Shown one piece after another: positions 45,037 through 54,586 of a stretch of DNA of 64,000 bases. Numbering within the stretch: position 1 is the first letter of the stretch; each line of letters starts with the position of its first letter. A model generated the notes under the pieces. The model searched no databases. It saw only the letters and a program-made list of their open reading frames with translations, and was not told where the DNA came from. A program made the translations under genes and the position numbers. This DNA is from Bacillota bacterium (lineage in GTDB: Bacteria > Bacillota > Sulfobacillia > Sulfobacillales > Sulfobacillaceae): positions 1-64,000 of the forward strand of contig JAKACM010000001.1 in NCBI GenBank assembly GCA_021821465.1, written 5' to 3'.

Positions 45037-45900
45037 TTAACTCTTCACGACGGGAACCCATACCTCACATCGATAGTCAGCCGAAAGGTCATCACCTGGA
45101 GGAAGAAATTCGACTTCGGGTCCCCCTGAATGTTGATACCCCGTAGCGGGAAACCATTCTTCAAATATACGTCTCCATACATCATGAATGGCGTTCGGCA
45201 ATGAGCCTGCTGATGGAAATACGGCCCAGGTCGAAGCTGGTATGTCGACTTTGCTCCATTCGGCTTCGTCTGGATGTTCAAACTTTCCTTCTACGGCAAT
45301 CGCGTAGGTAAATTCTTCACTTTCATGGTCAATATCCATACAGATCCCATATAGTACGCCCTCCGGATGAAAGGCACGTAGTTTGTCTACGGTTCCATTA
45401 ACATAACATTCCTCCCAAAACTGCGGGATACGGCGAAAGTTCTCTCCGTCCTTGGAGGAAACTCGAATCATCTTTCCAATGACACCAAACGCTTCTCGAT
45501 TTACAATTCTGTATTCCACGTCCTTGTCCCCCTTCAATGATAAATGGAAGGAGATGCGCGGGAATGCCTTGAGCTGAACATTTTGATTGCGAGCATTCGA
45601 CGGCGATATACCGTGAACTTTGCGGAAGGCTTTAGCAAACGACTCCGGGGACTCGTATGCGTATTTGAGAGCAATATCCAAAATCTTGTCCGACGACGTA
45701 CACAAATCTTGAGCCGCCAGAGTAAGCCTTCGCTTTCGAATATACTCTGCAACAGTAACGTTGGTGAGCATATGGAACATTCGCTGAAAGTGAAATGAGG
45801 ATGAATACGCTCGCATAGCAACATCTTCCATATCGATCTGCTCGGTCAAGTTGTCCTCAATGAAGTCTATGGCATCCTTCATTCTGTTTAGCCATTCCAC
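45037..45900 (-). CDS. AraC-family regulator with GyrI-like effector domain
   Basis: 287 residues from GTG 45900, with AGGAGG seven bases upstream. Two HTHs form the AraC domain (about 5-105), with MEDVAMRAYSSSFHFQRMFHMLTNVTVAEYIRKRRL and ALKYAYESPESFAKAFRKVHGISPS. The rest (about 125-287) is a GyrI-like/SOUL-related ligand domain: YRIVNREAFGVIGKMIRVS... and FEEWFPATGYQHSGGPEVEFL. BmrR/Rob-like proteins of this kind sense amphipathic or toxic compounds and induce efflux genes. Its target is unknown. Confidence 0.9.
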   Translation of the reverse strand: MEWLNRMKDAIDFIEDNLTEQIDMEDVAMRAYSSSFHFQRMFHMLTNVTVAEYIRKRRLTLAAQDLCTSSDKILDIALKYAYESPESFAKAFRKVHGISPSNARNQNVQLKAFPRISFHLSLKGDKDVEYRIVNREAFGVIGKMIRVSSKDGENFRRIPQFWEECYVNGTVDKLRAFHPEGVLYGICMDIDHESEEFTYAIAVEGKFEHPDEAEWSKVDIPASTWAVFPSAGSLPNAIHDVWRRIFEEWFPATGYQHSGGPEVEFLPPGDDLSADYRCEVWVPVVKS

Positions 45901-46424
45901 AACGTCACCTCCTTTGCCTACTATCATAAACAAGACAACTTCAATCTTCCTGTTCATTCGTGTTTTCTCGGAACAGCCGTGAATTATGAGCACGTACCGT
46001 AAGACTCACAACCATTGAATTCAACGTGGCCAAATACCTGGTTTAATATGCTGAACGGCACCCGAAGCTTGACGAGATTTATCGCTCGTATCGACAAAAC
46101 TTGTAGTTTCCGGCACTTGACACTTCGTGAACATGGTGACCTAACGTGATGAAAGCTTGGAAATTCGCAAATTGACCATTTTGCATTTCTAACTATAGGT
46201 GTGCCAAAATTTTTATGGTGGAGGTGAAGGGAGTCATCGTGGTAAATGCGAACCAGCCGTCCCGAGATGCGCCCTTGCCGGGAACCAAGTGTGCTTCGCA
46301 TCACCTTTAATGCTTTGAATGGCTTCAACCATGCACCGCATTGCGATAACCCACCAATGATCTAACAAAAACATCAAAAAGGCACCTGTTATTAGCAGAT
46401 GCTTTCACAATTTCGGTTTCCTCT
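45901..46424. other. Intergenic region with a possible transposase tail
   Basis: A minus-strand ORF (45984-46328) has MRSTLGSRQGRISGRLVRI, reminiscent of the Arg-rich C-terminus of IS1380/IS4-type transposases, then loses any resemblance. I treat it as a possible relic, not as a gene. Nothing else is evident. Confidence 0.3.
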
Positions 46425-47567
46425 TTATGTGTCCTTACGCAGTATTTCCAAATACTCTTCATAAGCGAATACTCGACTTCTGCGGACATTCTCTGTTTGT
46501 CTCAGTATTCCCAATTTAACAAGCTTGTTAACTGCATTAGATACAGCATTAAAGGAAAGCCTTAATGCCAGACTGGTTTTTTTAATGTCGATAATCGGGC
46601 TGCCTTCAAGATAGTTGAATACCTTCAATACAGTTTTTGAAGCTTTCCCGGTATTTTTTACGAGTTCAACATTTTTACCATGCAGCTTGATTATTCTTTC
46701 GATTGTATTAATTGCATCCTGAGCCGATTCATAGGTTGCCAAAAGAAAGAATTTTATCCACTGCTCAAAATTACCTTTCACCCTAACTTCTGTCAATCGG
46801 TCATAATACTCAATTCTGTTTCTCTTTAAAAAATAAGATATATATAAAGTCTCATGACTCAATAGCTTTTTCTCAATCAGATAGAGTGCAATTAGAAGCC
46901 TTCCTATTCTACCGTTACCATCTAAAAATGGGTGGATAGTTTCAAACTGGTAGTGAATTAAAGCGATTTTAATTAGTGGATCTAGCTCATCCTCACTGTT
47001 TATGAAGTTCTCAAGGTTGGACATCGCCTCAAGCATGTCCTCGGGATTTGGCGGAATATACCTCGCATCCTTTAAGATGCTGCCTGCCGGTCCAAGCCAG
47101 TTCTGGCTCCGCCTGAATTCACCGGCGCTTTTTTCTCCGCCTCGTACGTCCTGCATAAATATCTCATGGGTTTCCTTTAGCAGACGATTACAAATAGGTA
47201 ATTCGGAAAGTCGTGCCGAGGCATATTGCGATGCCTTAATGTAGTTGATAACATCTGCAACATCTTGATTGGTATTCTCCTCAATGTTCGGGTCTAAGAT
47301 ATCATCCAACGTTGCTTGAGTACCTTCAATTTGCGAAGATAACAATGCCTCCTTGCGTACATACATGGAAACAAACAGGTCGATATTAGGAATCCGTCTT
47401 GACATGCCCTCTAAAATACCGATGCTGCGGTTAGCCTTAGAGAGTAGATTAATAGTCTCTTCATCAAACTCAATTGGCGGATTTGGTGGTAACGAATTTG
47501 GCAAAAAGGATTTGTACTGAAGCTCACCGGTTAAATTTGTTTTATATTCTCCCGCACGGTTTTTCAT
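46425..47567 (-). CDS. Fic-domain protein adenylyltransferase with C-terminal wHTH
   Basis: 380 residues; ATG 47567 is nine bases after AGGAG (the track ATG at 47576 sits right on the site). An N-terminal Fic/DOC_N region holds the inhibitory helix SSQIEGT (the S/TxxxE motif), then the Fic core with HPFLDGNGRIGR (catalytic His about 212), and a C-terminal winged helix (about 310-380). Fic enzymes AMPylate proteins; the inhibitory Glu keeps them off. The gene is visibly richer in A/T and AAA/GAA codons than its neighbours, a sign of transfer. The wHTH probably binds the palindrome upstream. Confidence 0.92.
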   Translation of the reverse strand: MKNRAGEYKTNLTGELQYKSFLPNSLPPNPPIEFDEETINLLSKANRSIGILEGMSRRIPNIDLFVSMYVRKEALLSSQIEGTQATLDDILDPNIEENTNQDVADVINYIKASQYASARLSELPICNRLLKETHEIFMQDVRGGEKSAGEFRRSQNWLGPAGSILKDARYIPPNPEDMLEAMSNLENFINSEDELDPLIKIALIHYQFETIHPFLDGNGRIGRLLIALYLIEKKLLSHETLYISYFLKRNRIEYYDRLTEVRVKGNFEQWIKFFLLATYESAQDAINTIERIIKLHGKNVELVKNTGKASKTVLKVFNYLEGSPIIDIKKTSLALRLSFNAVSNAVNKLVKLGILRQTENVRRSRVFAYEEYLEILRKDT

Positions 47568-47600
47568 GCCACGCATCTCCTAAAATGAAATTACGACTTT

Positions 47601-47649
47601 ATAATAGCACTGTTATTTCTTTTTGCAAATTAAAATGAAATAACAGTGC
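47601..47649 (-). promoter_or_regulatory. Fic promoter with 13-bp inverted repeat operator
   Basis: On the minus strand TTGCAA (-35) and TATTAT (-10) are 16-17 bases apart. A perfect inverted repeat GCACTGTTATTTC / GAAATAACAGTGC (47607-47619 and 47637-47649) places one arm in the spacer and the other just upstream of the -35. Arm centres are 30 bases apart, about three helical turns, suitable for a dimeric repressor. Confidence 0.75.
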
Positions 47650-47838
47650 ATTTTTCTCGTTATTATTTCGTTATTTTTATATTTTCATTTTGTATATGTA
47701 CTAAATATTCCCCGCTTAACTCTAAAGCTGTTTTCACCCCCTGAGCTGCACTTCTAAGAATATTTTTAACTTCAAACCTCATAATTATTTTGGAGGTCGC
47801 ATCCCTCTAAATACCATTTGTCATCTATGAAAACGACC
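47650..47838. other. AT-rich spacer between Fic and rlmD
   Basis: No gene seen. The base composition continues the AT-rich character of the Fic gene, so the transferred segment may extend to about here. Confidence 0.35.
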
Positions 47839-47880
47839 AAAAAAACGGGCCAAAAAATGCAATTTTTGAGCCCGTTTTTT
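47839..47880. terminator. Bidirectional terminator after rlmD
   Basis: AAAAAACGGGC and GCCCGTTTTTT form a stem whose A/T ends give U runs in both directions; the inner part can pair further (CAAAAA/TTTTTG). It begins about 50 bases after the rlmD stop. Confidence 0.85.
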
Positions 47881-47931
47881 CACCTTTTTGCTTCAGGACT
47901 ACTACATATAGGATATAGTGGTCGACCTGCT

Positions 47932-49293
47932 CTATTTTTCCTTCAAAACATTCTTCGTCATCAGAACTACGCTTTCAACGTGATCAGTTCGGGGAAACAT
48001 GTCAATGGGGGTTATACTTTTTATATCATAGACATCTTGCAACAACGCCACATCCCGGGCTAAAGTATCGGGATTGCAACTGATATAAATAATCCTTTCC
48101 GGGCCCATCTGCATTAAGACCGTCAATACCTTGGTATCCACTCCCTTTCGAGGAGGGTCCATCACGACCACTTGCGGTGAAGGTAATTCGCTTTCTATGG
48201 TGTCTTCCACGGGCGTGGTGATGATATGCGCATTCTTTATCCCATTAAGCGCAAAGTTTTGTACAGCATCCCGAGTCGCCTGGATATTGGCCTCAACAGC
48301 ATATACCGAACCCGCGTGAGGGCTGATTAAAGACGCCAGTGTTCCCACCCCCGCGTAAAGATCCCAGGCGGTATCGACATATTCAGGAAGATGCCGCAGA
48401 GCTGTCTGATATAACAGACCCACCTGTTCGGGATTAACCTGGAAAAACGATTCGAATGATACGTGAAATGACATGCCTAAAATCTTGTCCGTAATAATGG
48501 GAATCCCTGCCAAAATTTTCGTATGAGTTCCGAGGATCCGGTTCGTCTGGTCAGGATTCAAATTGATTCCCACACCCCGGACCCAAGGATAGCGCTTAAT
48601 CAAGTCCAAAGCCAGGCGGGCTAGTCTCGGGTCTTCTGATGTGACCACGAAGAGCACAAGCATATCGGAAGACCACTTGGAGGTACGAAGCAGGACATGT
48701 CGTAAGATCCCTTTACCACTATTTTCATCGTACACCGATAGCCCATAATCGGTCGCCAGTCCCGGTAATATTTCAAGCATTTGACTCATGGCTGGATCTT
48801 GAATCAAACACGACGTGAGTTCCACCAATTCATGACTGCGGAACTGATATAGACCCAAAACGGGATGATCTCCCCGATAACCCCATGGAAATTGGCCTTT
48901 ATTCCGGTAATATGATGCGGAAGGGGCCGGGATAATCGGCCGCAATGGCGGATTATTGATTTTACCGATACGTCGAAGAGATTCTCGGATCCAATTTTCC
49001 TTATACTTAAGTTCTTCGGCATATTCCCAATGCTGAAAGGAACAACCGCCGCATTGATGAAAATAGGGACACAGAGAATCAATCCGTTGGGGACTCGGTT
49101 TCAACACTTGTTCAAGCGTGCCGCGAGCATATCGTGATTTGAGTTGACTAACGCGGGCTCGAACAAGTTCACCCGGCAAAGCCCTATCGACAAAAAACAC
49201 CCGCCCATCGGGCAAGTATGCAATACCTTGACCATTTTGCCCCATTCGCTCAATTTGTACGTCGACTACCCGATCTGTGTTTTGATCTGTCAC
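47932..49293 (-). CDS. rlmD: 23S rRNA (uracil-5-)-methyltransferase RlmD/RlmCD family
   Basis: 453 residues. An N-terminal TRAM domain (about 5-65), an iron-sulfur cluster motif CPYFHQCGGCSFQHW, a SAM domain with DLYAGVGTLASL, and the catalytic VVMDPPRKGVD and YISCNPDTLARD, where Cys attacks U. The family makes m5U in 23S rRNA. It follows the gat operon on the same strand with a 150-base gap. In Firmicutes the paralogue is often called RlmCD, so the exact target uracils are uncertain. Confidence 0.93.
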   Translation of the reverse strand: MTDQNTDRVVDVQIERMGQNGQGIAYLPDGRVFFVDRALPGELVRARVSQLKSRYARGTLEQVLKPSPQRIDSLCPYFHQCGGCSFQHWEYAEELKYKENWIRESLRRIGKINNPPLRPIIPAPSASYYRNKGQFPWGYRGDHPVLGLYQFRSHELVELTSCLIQDPAMSQMLEILPGLATDYGLSVYDENSGKGILRHVLLRTSKWSSDMLVLFVVTSEDPRLARLALDLIKRYPWVRGVGINLNPDQTNRILGTHTKILAGIPIITDKILGMSFHVSFESFFQVNPEQVGLLYQTALRHLPEYVDTAWDLYAGVGTLASLISPHAGSVYAVEANIQATRDAVQNFALNGIKNAHIITTPVEDTIESELPSPQVVVMDPPRKGVDTKVLTVLMQMGPERIIYISCNPDTLARDVALLQDVYDIKSITPIDMFPRTDHVESVVLMTKNVLKEK

Positions 49294-49450
49294 AAATTAT
49301 AGGCGGCGACTGACTTAGATGTCACAAAGAGAAGAAGCCGCCTCCCCCTTTCTCCCAGACACGGATGAGATCTCTCTATCTTGCAATCAGTTTGTGGCTC
49401 GGTTTAAATATCGGTGGATTCCATGATCCCAGGTCTTATTCCCAACCCAT

Positions 49451-50923
49451 TCACGTTTTGTCAGCGAAATCACGAATAACGTCTTTCAATGTCGCGTTCA
49501 CTACATCAGGCTTCGCCTGCCCTTTGGTTTTCTTCATGACTTGTCCCACGAGAAATCCCAGAGCTTTTTCCTTACCGGATAGATAGTCTTCGACCACCTG
49601 CTTGTGCAGAGCCACGGTTTCTTCAACAACCTTTTTGATGGCCTCCGCATCCGTAATTTGAATCAAACCCAACTCATGAACAACCACCTCTGCCGGTTTT
49701 TGTGTTTCATACATGTTGTCAAGGACCTCTTTGGCCATTTTTCCGGATAGTGTTCCCCCCATTATCAAATTGAGCAAGTCAACTAAGCCCCGGGGAGAAA
49801 TTGGCGCGGTAGCGAAATTGTGTCCGTGAGTATTGAGTAGTCGCGACAAGTCAGACAACATCCAGTTCGTTACCATTCGCGCATCCCTAAAGAGAGCCGT
49901 TGCCCGGCGCCAAAAGATTAACGCATGGGGATCCGAGAGTATGACTTCAACATCCTTGGGCTGTACCCCGGCTGTCCGTAATTCTTCACGCAGTGCCACG
50001 GTTGAAGGAGGCAGGCTGTCTTGCACGTCTTGAATAAACGCATCCGACAGAATAAGGGGGGGAAGATCCGGCTCCGGAAAATAGCGATAGTCATTGGCTT
50101 CTTCTTTACTCCGTTGAGAATAGGTGCGTCCTTTTTGATCGTCGAATCCGCGGGTCTCCTTGACAATGCGTTCTCCGGCCTGTAAAAGTTCGGTTTGACG
50201 TAGGATTTCGTATTCAATCCCCCGTTGGACGTTGCGAATAGAATTCACGTTCTTAATTTCAACACGCGGCAAATCTTCAACCGATCCTACATATCCGTCG
50301 GGACGCAATGAAACATTGGCATCGCAACGCATCGATCCTTCTTCCATCCTCAAGTCAGAAATGTCCAGGTAACTCAAGATATTACGTAGCTCCGTAAGAT
50401 AGAGTCGGGCCTCATCGGCCGAATTCATATCAGGCTCGGAGACAATTTCTATTAAGGGTACACCCGCACGGTTCAAGTCAACCAAAGAACCCTTCGCGTC
50501 CCCCAGACGTTGGCCCAAATGGTTAAGTTTTCCGGCATCTTCTTCTAAATGAATGCGCCTCACCCTTGCAGTTTTTTCGACGACGCCATCAATGACAATA
50601 GGCACACGACCATACTCGGCCAGAGGCTGATCATACTGCGAAATTTGATAGGCTTTCGGGAGATCAGGATAAAAATACTGCTTTCTGTCAAACTTTGAAT
50701 AGGTATGGACACTGCATTGGAGTGCCAACGCGGCTTTAGTGGCATACACGACTGCCTCGCGGTTCAGAACCGGCAGCACTCCGGGCATCCCAAGACAAAC
50801 AGGGCAACTATGGGTGTTGGGATCGGATCCAAACTCAGTGGAACAGCCACAGAACAACTTCGAGCGTGTTTTCAGTTCGACGTGAACCTCTAAACCAATA
50901 ATCACCTCAAATTGCTTCATCAT
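49451..50923 (-). CDS. gatB: Asp-tRNA(Asn)/Glu-tRNA(Gln) amidotransferase subunit B
   Basis: 490 residues. The start FEVIIGLEVHVELKTRSKLFCGC and the zinc-site SCPVCLGMPG are typical; RYFPEPDLPPL and the C-terminal YqeY-like tail (to about 490) complete it. GatB binds the misacylated tRNA and activates it with ATP using ammonia from GatA. It overlaps gatA by four bases. Confidence 0.97.
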   Translation of the reverse strand: MMKQFEVIIGLEVHVELKTRSKLFCGCSTEFGSDPNTHSCPVCLGMPGVLPVLNREAVVYATKAALALQCSVHTYSKFDRKQYFYPDLPKAYQISQYDQPLAEYGRVPIVIDGVVEKTARVRRIHLEEDAGKLNHLGQRLGDAKGSLVDLNRAGVPLIEIVSEPDMNSADEARLYLTELRNILSYLDISDLRMEEGSMRCDANVSLRPDGYVGSVEDLPRVEIKNVNSIRNVQRGIEYEILRQTELLQAGERIVKETRGFDDQKGRTYSQRSKEEANDYRYFPEPDLPPLILSDAFIQDVQDSLPPSTVALREELRTAGVQPKDVEVILSDPHALIFWRRATALFRDARMVTNWMLSDLSRLLNTHGHNFATAPISPRGLVDLLNLIMGGTLSGKMAKEVLDNMYETQKPAEVVVHELGLIQITDAEAIKKVVEETVALHKQVVEDYLSGKEKALGFLVGQVMKKTKGQAKPDVVNATLKDVIRDFADKT

Positions 50924-52377
50924 TCATCCCCCACAGACGGCCATGGCACTGACGGCCACAATTGTTCAAAAGCCTGAGCTATTTGCAAAAGCCGCGTTTC
51001 CTTGAGAGCCGGCCCCAGCCACTGCATACCCGCCGGAACATCGCCAATCAACCCTGCCGGAGTAGAAACTCCTGGAATACCCGCCAGATTCGCTGTCACC
51101 GTAAATACATCAGACAAGTACATCTGTAACGGATCTCGGCTTTTTTCCCCAAATTTGAATGCGGTGTCCGGGGTCGTCGGTGTCAAAATCACATCTGCTT
51201 GATCAAAAGCCCGTTCAAAATCCCTGCGAATAAGAGTGCGCACTTTTTGTGCCTTCAGGTAATACGCATCGTAATATCCGGCCGACAAGGCGTAGGTTCC
51301 CAGAAGAATACGGCGTATGACTTCGGAACCGAAGCCTTCTGCCCGGGTTGTTTCATACATAGACAGCAGATCGTCGGAGGGTCGGCGAAGTCCATAGCGC
51401 ACACCGTCAAAGCGCGCCAAATTGCTCGAGGCTTCCGCCGGGGCAATGAGATAATATGCAGAAATCGCATAATGCGTGTGCGGCAAGGACAGATCAACCA
51501 GTTGCGCTCCCTGAGCTTTCAAAAGTGCCAGCACGTCATGATAGCGCTCCTGAACCAGGGGGTCGATTCCGTCACCATCATATTCTTTGGGTATTCCGAT
51601 GCGAATGCCGCGCCAATCATCAAAAGGCTTCAAAGAAGAATCCAGGGCATCGGGGAGGGAAGTGGCATCCAAGGGATCGTGCCCCGCAATTACTTCATAC
51701 AACAACCGCGCGTCTTCGACATTACGAGCCAAGGGCCCAATTTGGTCAAGGCTTGAAGCAAAAGCAATTAAACCGTATCGAGAGACGCGCCCATATGTAG
51801 GCTTTAACCCTGTCACCCCGCAATAGCTGGCCGGCTGGCGAATCGAGCCGCCGGTATCGGAACCCAATGCAGCCGGTACCATCTGGGCCGCCACCGCTGC
51901 TGCCGACCCTCCACTGGAACCGCCGGGAACCCTCCCGATATCCCAAGGATTACAGGTAATATGGTACGCCGAGTGTTCTGTTGATGATCCCATGGCAAAT
52001 TCGTCGAGATTGGTTTTTCCGACAATAACGGCGCCGGCAGCCTCTAAACGATCCACAACGGTGGCATTGTAAGGAGACATATACCCTGACAGAATTTTCG
52101 AACCGGCGGTCGTGGGCATAGAGACTGTCGCCATATTATCCTTCACCGCAACAGGCACGCCCGCTAAAGGCAAATTTGCCAATTCATTTGCCGGTAATTG
52201 ATCGATTGCCTTTGCGCGCATATGCGCATAATCAGCATTCAAATGCAAAAATGCCCGAATAGTAGGTTCGGCATCTTCTATGCGATCAAAAATCGCAGAT
52301 ATGGTTTCGCTTGCAGATAATTCTTTGCTCCGAATCCGAGAAGCGAGGTCATGGACCCCTAATTCGTGAATATTCAC
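50920..52377 (-). CDS. gatA: Asp-tRNA(Asn)/Glu-tRNA(Gln) amidotransferase subunit A
   Basis: 485 residues. The amidase signature is complete: Lys in AVKDNM, GKTNLDEFAMGSSTEHS, and the catalytic GGSSGGSAAAVAAQMVPAALGSDTGGSIRQPA with the Ser-cisSer-Lys triad. GatA frees ammonia from glutamine for the GatB reaction. It starts right after gatC and overlaps gatB. Confidence 0.97.
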   Translation of the reverse strand: MNIHELGVHDLASRIRSKELSASETISAIFDRIEDAEPTIRAFLHLNADYAHMRAKAIDQLPANELANLPLAGVPVAVKDNMATVSMPTTAGSKILSGYMSPYNATVVDRLEAAGAVIVGKTNLDEFAMGSSTEHSAYHITCNPWDIGRVPGGSSGGSAAAVAAQMVPAALGSDTGGSIRQPASYCGVTGLKPTYGRVSRYGLIAFASSLDQIGPLARNVEDARLLYEVIAGHDPLDATSLPDALDSSLKPFDDWRGIRIGIPKEYDGDGIDPLVQERYHDVLALLKAQGAQLVDLSLPHTHYAISAYYLIAPAEASSNLARFDGVRYGLRRPSDDLLSMYETTRAEGFGSEVIRRILLGTYALSAGYYDAYYLKAQKVRTLIRRDFERAFDQADVILTPTTPDTAFKFGEKSRDPLQMYLSDVFTVTANLAGIPGVSTPAGLIGDVPAGMQWLGPALKETRLLQIAQAFEQLWPSVPWPSVGDE

Positions 52378-52677
52378 TTAGTGTTCTCCTCCGTCCATGA
52401 TCCGAGGAACCTCAAACATATTGTCACGGACATCCGGTGCATTCTTTAAGGTTTCTCCCAGCGGCAAAGACGGTCGCACTTCATCCGCCCTTAAAGGCAC
52501 ATTCAAGGCTACAACGTGCATCGTAGGTTGAATATCGTCTGTGTTTAATTCATTAAGTTGGGTCATGTATTCTAAAACGGCGTCCAAATGCACGGTCATT
52601 TGAGCAGCACTCTCAGGATCGAGGCGAATGCGTGCGAGACGCGCTACATAATTCACTTGCTTTTCCGTTAACGGCAC
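52378..52677 (-). CDS. gatC: Asp-tRNA(Asn)/Glu-tRNA(Gln) amidotransferase subunit C
   Basis: 99 residues from GTG 52677 six bases after GGAGGGG; the longer track ORF is not needed. VNYVARLARIRLDPESA and DDIQPTMHVVALNVPLRADEV are diagnostic. GatC is a clamp joining GatA and GatB. It is first in the gatCAB operon. Confidence 0.95.
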   Translation of the reverse strand: MPLTEKQVNYVARLARIRLDPESAAQMTVHLDAVLEYMTQLNELNTDDIQPTMHVVALNVPLRADEVRPSLPLGETLKNAPDVRDNMFEVPRIMDGGEH

Positions 52678-52702
52678 TTTACACCCCTCCATAACTAAGC
52701 AA

Positions 52703-52957
52703 TTATAACATGGCCCCATCCGTTGCCAAAAACTTACCCATCCCCCTTCTCATTACCCCACGGGTACTCCCTTCCCCCGTAAAGTTTGTTACACTGGAAG
52801 CTTTGAAACGTCGTTGGCCGCCATTCCGGTAATATGTTAACCGGTGATGCCCAAACATCGCGGCCATGAGACCTATGGTAATCAAATCATCCCGAGATTC
52901 CATATAATGACCCAAAAACACAGCCCCCTGTCCGATCATCCTAAAGCCACCGTTCAT
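52703..52957 (-). CDS. Small hypothetical ORF upstream of gatC
   Basis: 84 codons, MIGQGAVFLGHYMESRDDLITIGLMAAMFGHHRLTYYRN and a basic tail. No family recognised, the ribosome site is weak, and the region may be simply the gat leader. It is kept at low confidence because the first half has a protein-like mix of hydrophobic and polar residues. The rest of 52678-53172 shows no gene. Confidence 0.25.
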   Translation of the reverse strand: MNGGFRMIGQGAVFLGHYMESRDDLITIGLMAAMFGHHRLTYYRNGGQRRFKASSVTNFTGEGSTRGVMRRGMGKFLATDGAML

Positions 52958-53172
52958 TACGGTTAAACAAGCGAAATTGAAGATACTCCATCACTGCTCT
53001 TCTCTTTTAATCTGTCCCAGTCTTATGCGTCATCTTTGGGTGGGTCCATTCATTGCCCCAAAAGATTAGTTCAGATAAAGTAGAAACAAGAGAAAAATTT
53101 ATCGAGTTCATATCAGCCGCAAGGCACACCGAACAACTCGCACTTTGATACGGGCAAATAGAAAGGATAACG

Positions 53173-53553
53173 GTGACACGAAATCAAAAGCGGATATATG
53201 CTCTCATTGCGTTAGTGCTGATATTGGCCGTTCTGGGCGTTTACCCGCAAATAACTCGAGAGTACCATATTACTAAGAAAGGTCCTGTTGTTTTTATTGG
53301 ACAAGGATTCGATGGCGGATTTGTAGAGATCAAGGTGGGAACAACAATATTTGATAATCCCGCGATCCGTTCCGCATCTAATTCCTATGTATCACTCCCG
53401 CCTCATCTTCACGCCGGGGAACAAGTGAGGATAAGCGGGGAATGGACCGCCACACGCCCCTGGTGGTCGATTCATCGCCCCCATCCTCCAACGGTCGTCA
53501 AGTTAACTAATCTGAGCTCCATTCATTCTAAGACGACATCCGATAATACATAG
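53173..53553 (+). CDS. Small membrane-anchored or secreted hypothetical protein
   Basis: 126 residues; GTG start with GAAAGGA upstream. An N-terminal helix (about 7-25: RIYALIALVLILAVLGVYP) acts as signal or anchor. The remainder looks like a small beta domain (VVFIGQGFDGGFVEIKVGTTIF ... LHAGEQVRISGEWTATRPWW). I do not recognise the family. It stands alone, convergent with oppF, with a hairpin at its end. Confidence 0.6.
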   Translation: MTRNQKRIYALIALVLILAVLGVYPQITREYHITKKGPVVFIGQGFDGGFVEIKVGTTIFDNPAIRSASNSYVSLPPHLHAGEQVRISGEWTATRPWWSIHRPHPPTVVKLTNLSSIHSKTTSDNT

Positions 53554-53587
53554 CCAAAGGAAGGACAAATCCGTCCCTTTGGCTATG
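53549..53587. terminator. Bidirectional hairpin between the hypothetical gene and oppF
   Basis: CATAGCCAAAGG pairs with CCTTTGGCTATG over 12 bp; the loop can pair further (GGAC/GTCC). It overlaps the stop of the plus gene and lies seven bases from the oppF stop. No clear U run, so efficiency is uncertain. Confidence 0.65.
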
Positions 53588-53593
53588 TAACTG

Positions 53594-54586
53594 TCATCGG
53601 TAATGGCAAGCAACCCAGTGTCCCGGACTCGATTCTTTGAGAACGGGGCGTTCCATCTTACACTTATCCTGGGCAATAGGGCACCGGGTATGAAAGCGAC
53701 ACCCTGAAGGCGGGTTAACCGGGCTCGGAACGTCTCCCTGAAGAATAATTCGTTCTCGCTTCATTTCTGGGTTAGGTATCGGAATAGCCGAAAAGAGCGC
53801 CTCCGTATAAGGATGCAACGGTCGGTGATAGATCTCTTCTGCAGTCGCGACCTCCGCCATGGCCCCCAAATACATGACGCCGACCCGATCGGAAATATGA
53901 CGAATAACGTTTAGACCATGAGCAATAAACAAATATGTTAAACCGAACTCCTTTTGCAAATCCTCCATCAGGTTCAAGATCTGTGACTGAATCGACACGT
54001 CCAGAGCTGAAACCGGTTCATCTGCCACAATGAGTTTGGGATTGAGAGCGATGGCCCGGGCGATTCCAATCCGTTGACGTTGCCCCCCAGAAAATTCATG
54101 AGGATAACGCCTCATATGATACGAGGCTAAACCCACAACCTCGAGTAATTTGCGTACGCGGGCTTCCCGTTCCTTCCGAGCCCCCACGTGGTGAATCACT
54201 AATGGCTCCTCGACAATTTCTCCTACGGACATTCTGGGGTTTAGGGAACCAAAAGGATCTTGGAATATAATTTGCATTTCCTTCCGTAAAGCTCGCATCT
54301 CTTTTTTACCCAGCTTAGTAATGTCTCGGCCTTCAAACTTTATGGTTCCAGAAGTCGGTTCAATTAAGCGCAATACTGCACGGCCGGTGGTCGTTTTGCC
54401 GCATCCGGACTCACCGACTAACCCTAAGGTTTCGCCTCGGCGAAGCTCAAAGCTTACTCCATCCACTGCCTTAACCTGTCCTACCACGCGTGAAAAGAGA
54501 CCTCCGGTAATGGGGAAATACTTTGTGAGATTGTGCACTTCCATTAGCACGTCATTAGCTTTTTGATCCTGTAACACGGCACTCAT
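53594..54586 (-). CDS. oppF: Peptide ABC transporter ATPase, OppF/DppF type
   Basis: 330 residues. Walker [17 protein letters not shown], signature [16 protein letters not shown], Walker [13 protein letters not shown], and the C-terminal oligopeptide extension with the cluster-type cysteines [15 protein letters not shown]. It powers import of oligopeptides or dipeptides (or possibly nickel) with OppD. It overlaps oppD by four bases. No permease or binding protein gene is adjacent. Confidence 0.93.
   Translation of the reverse strand: MSAVLQDQKANDVLMEVHNLTKYFPITGGLFSRVVGQVKAVDGVSFELRRGETLGLVGESGCGKTTTGRAVLRLIEPTSGTIKFEGRDITKLGKKEMRALRKEMQIIFQDPFGSLNPRMSVGEIVEEPLVIHHVGARKEREARVRKLLEVVGLASYHMRRYPHEFSGGQRQRIGIARAIALNPKLIVADEPVSALDVSIQSQILNLMEDLQKEFGLTYLFIAHGLNVIRHISDRVGVMYLGAMAEVATAEEIYHRPLHPYTEALFSAIPIPNPEMKRERIILQGDVPSPVNPPSGCRFHTRCPIAQDKCKMERPVLKESSPGHWVACHYR

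Noticed and set aside
47818-48063. Plus-strand ORF of 81 codons
   Set aside because: It runs through the terminator and antisense to the end of rlmD.
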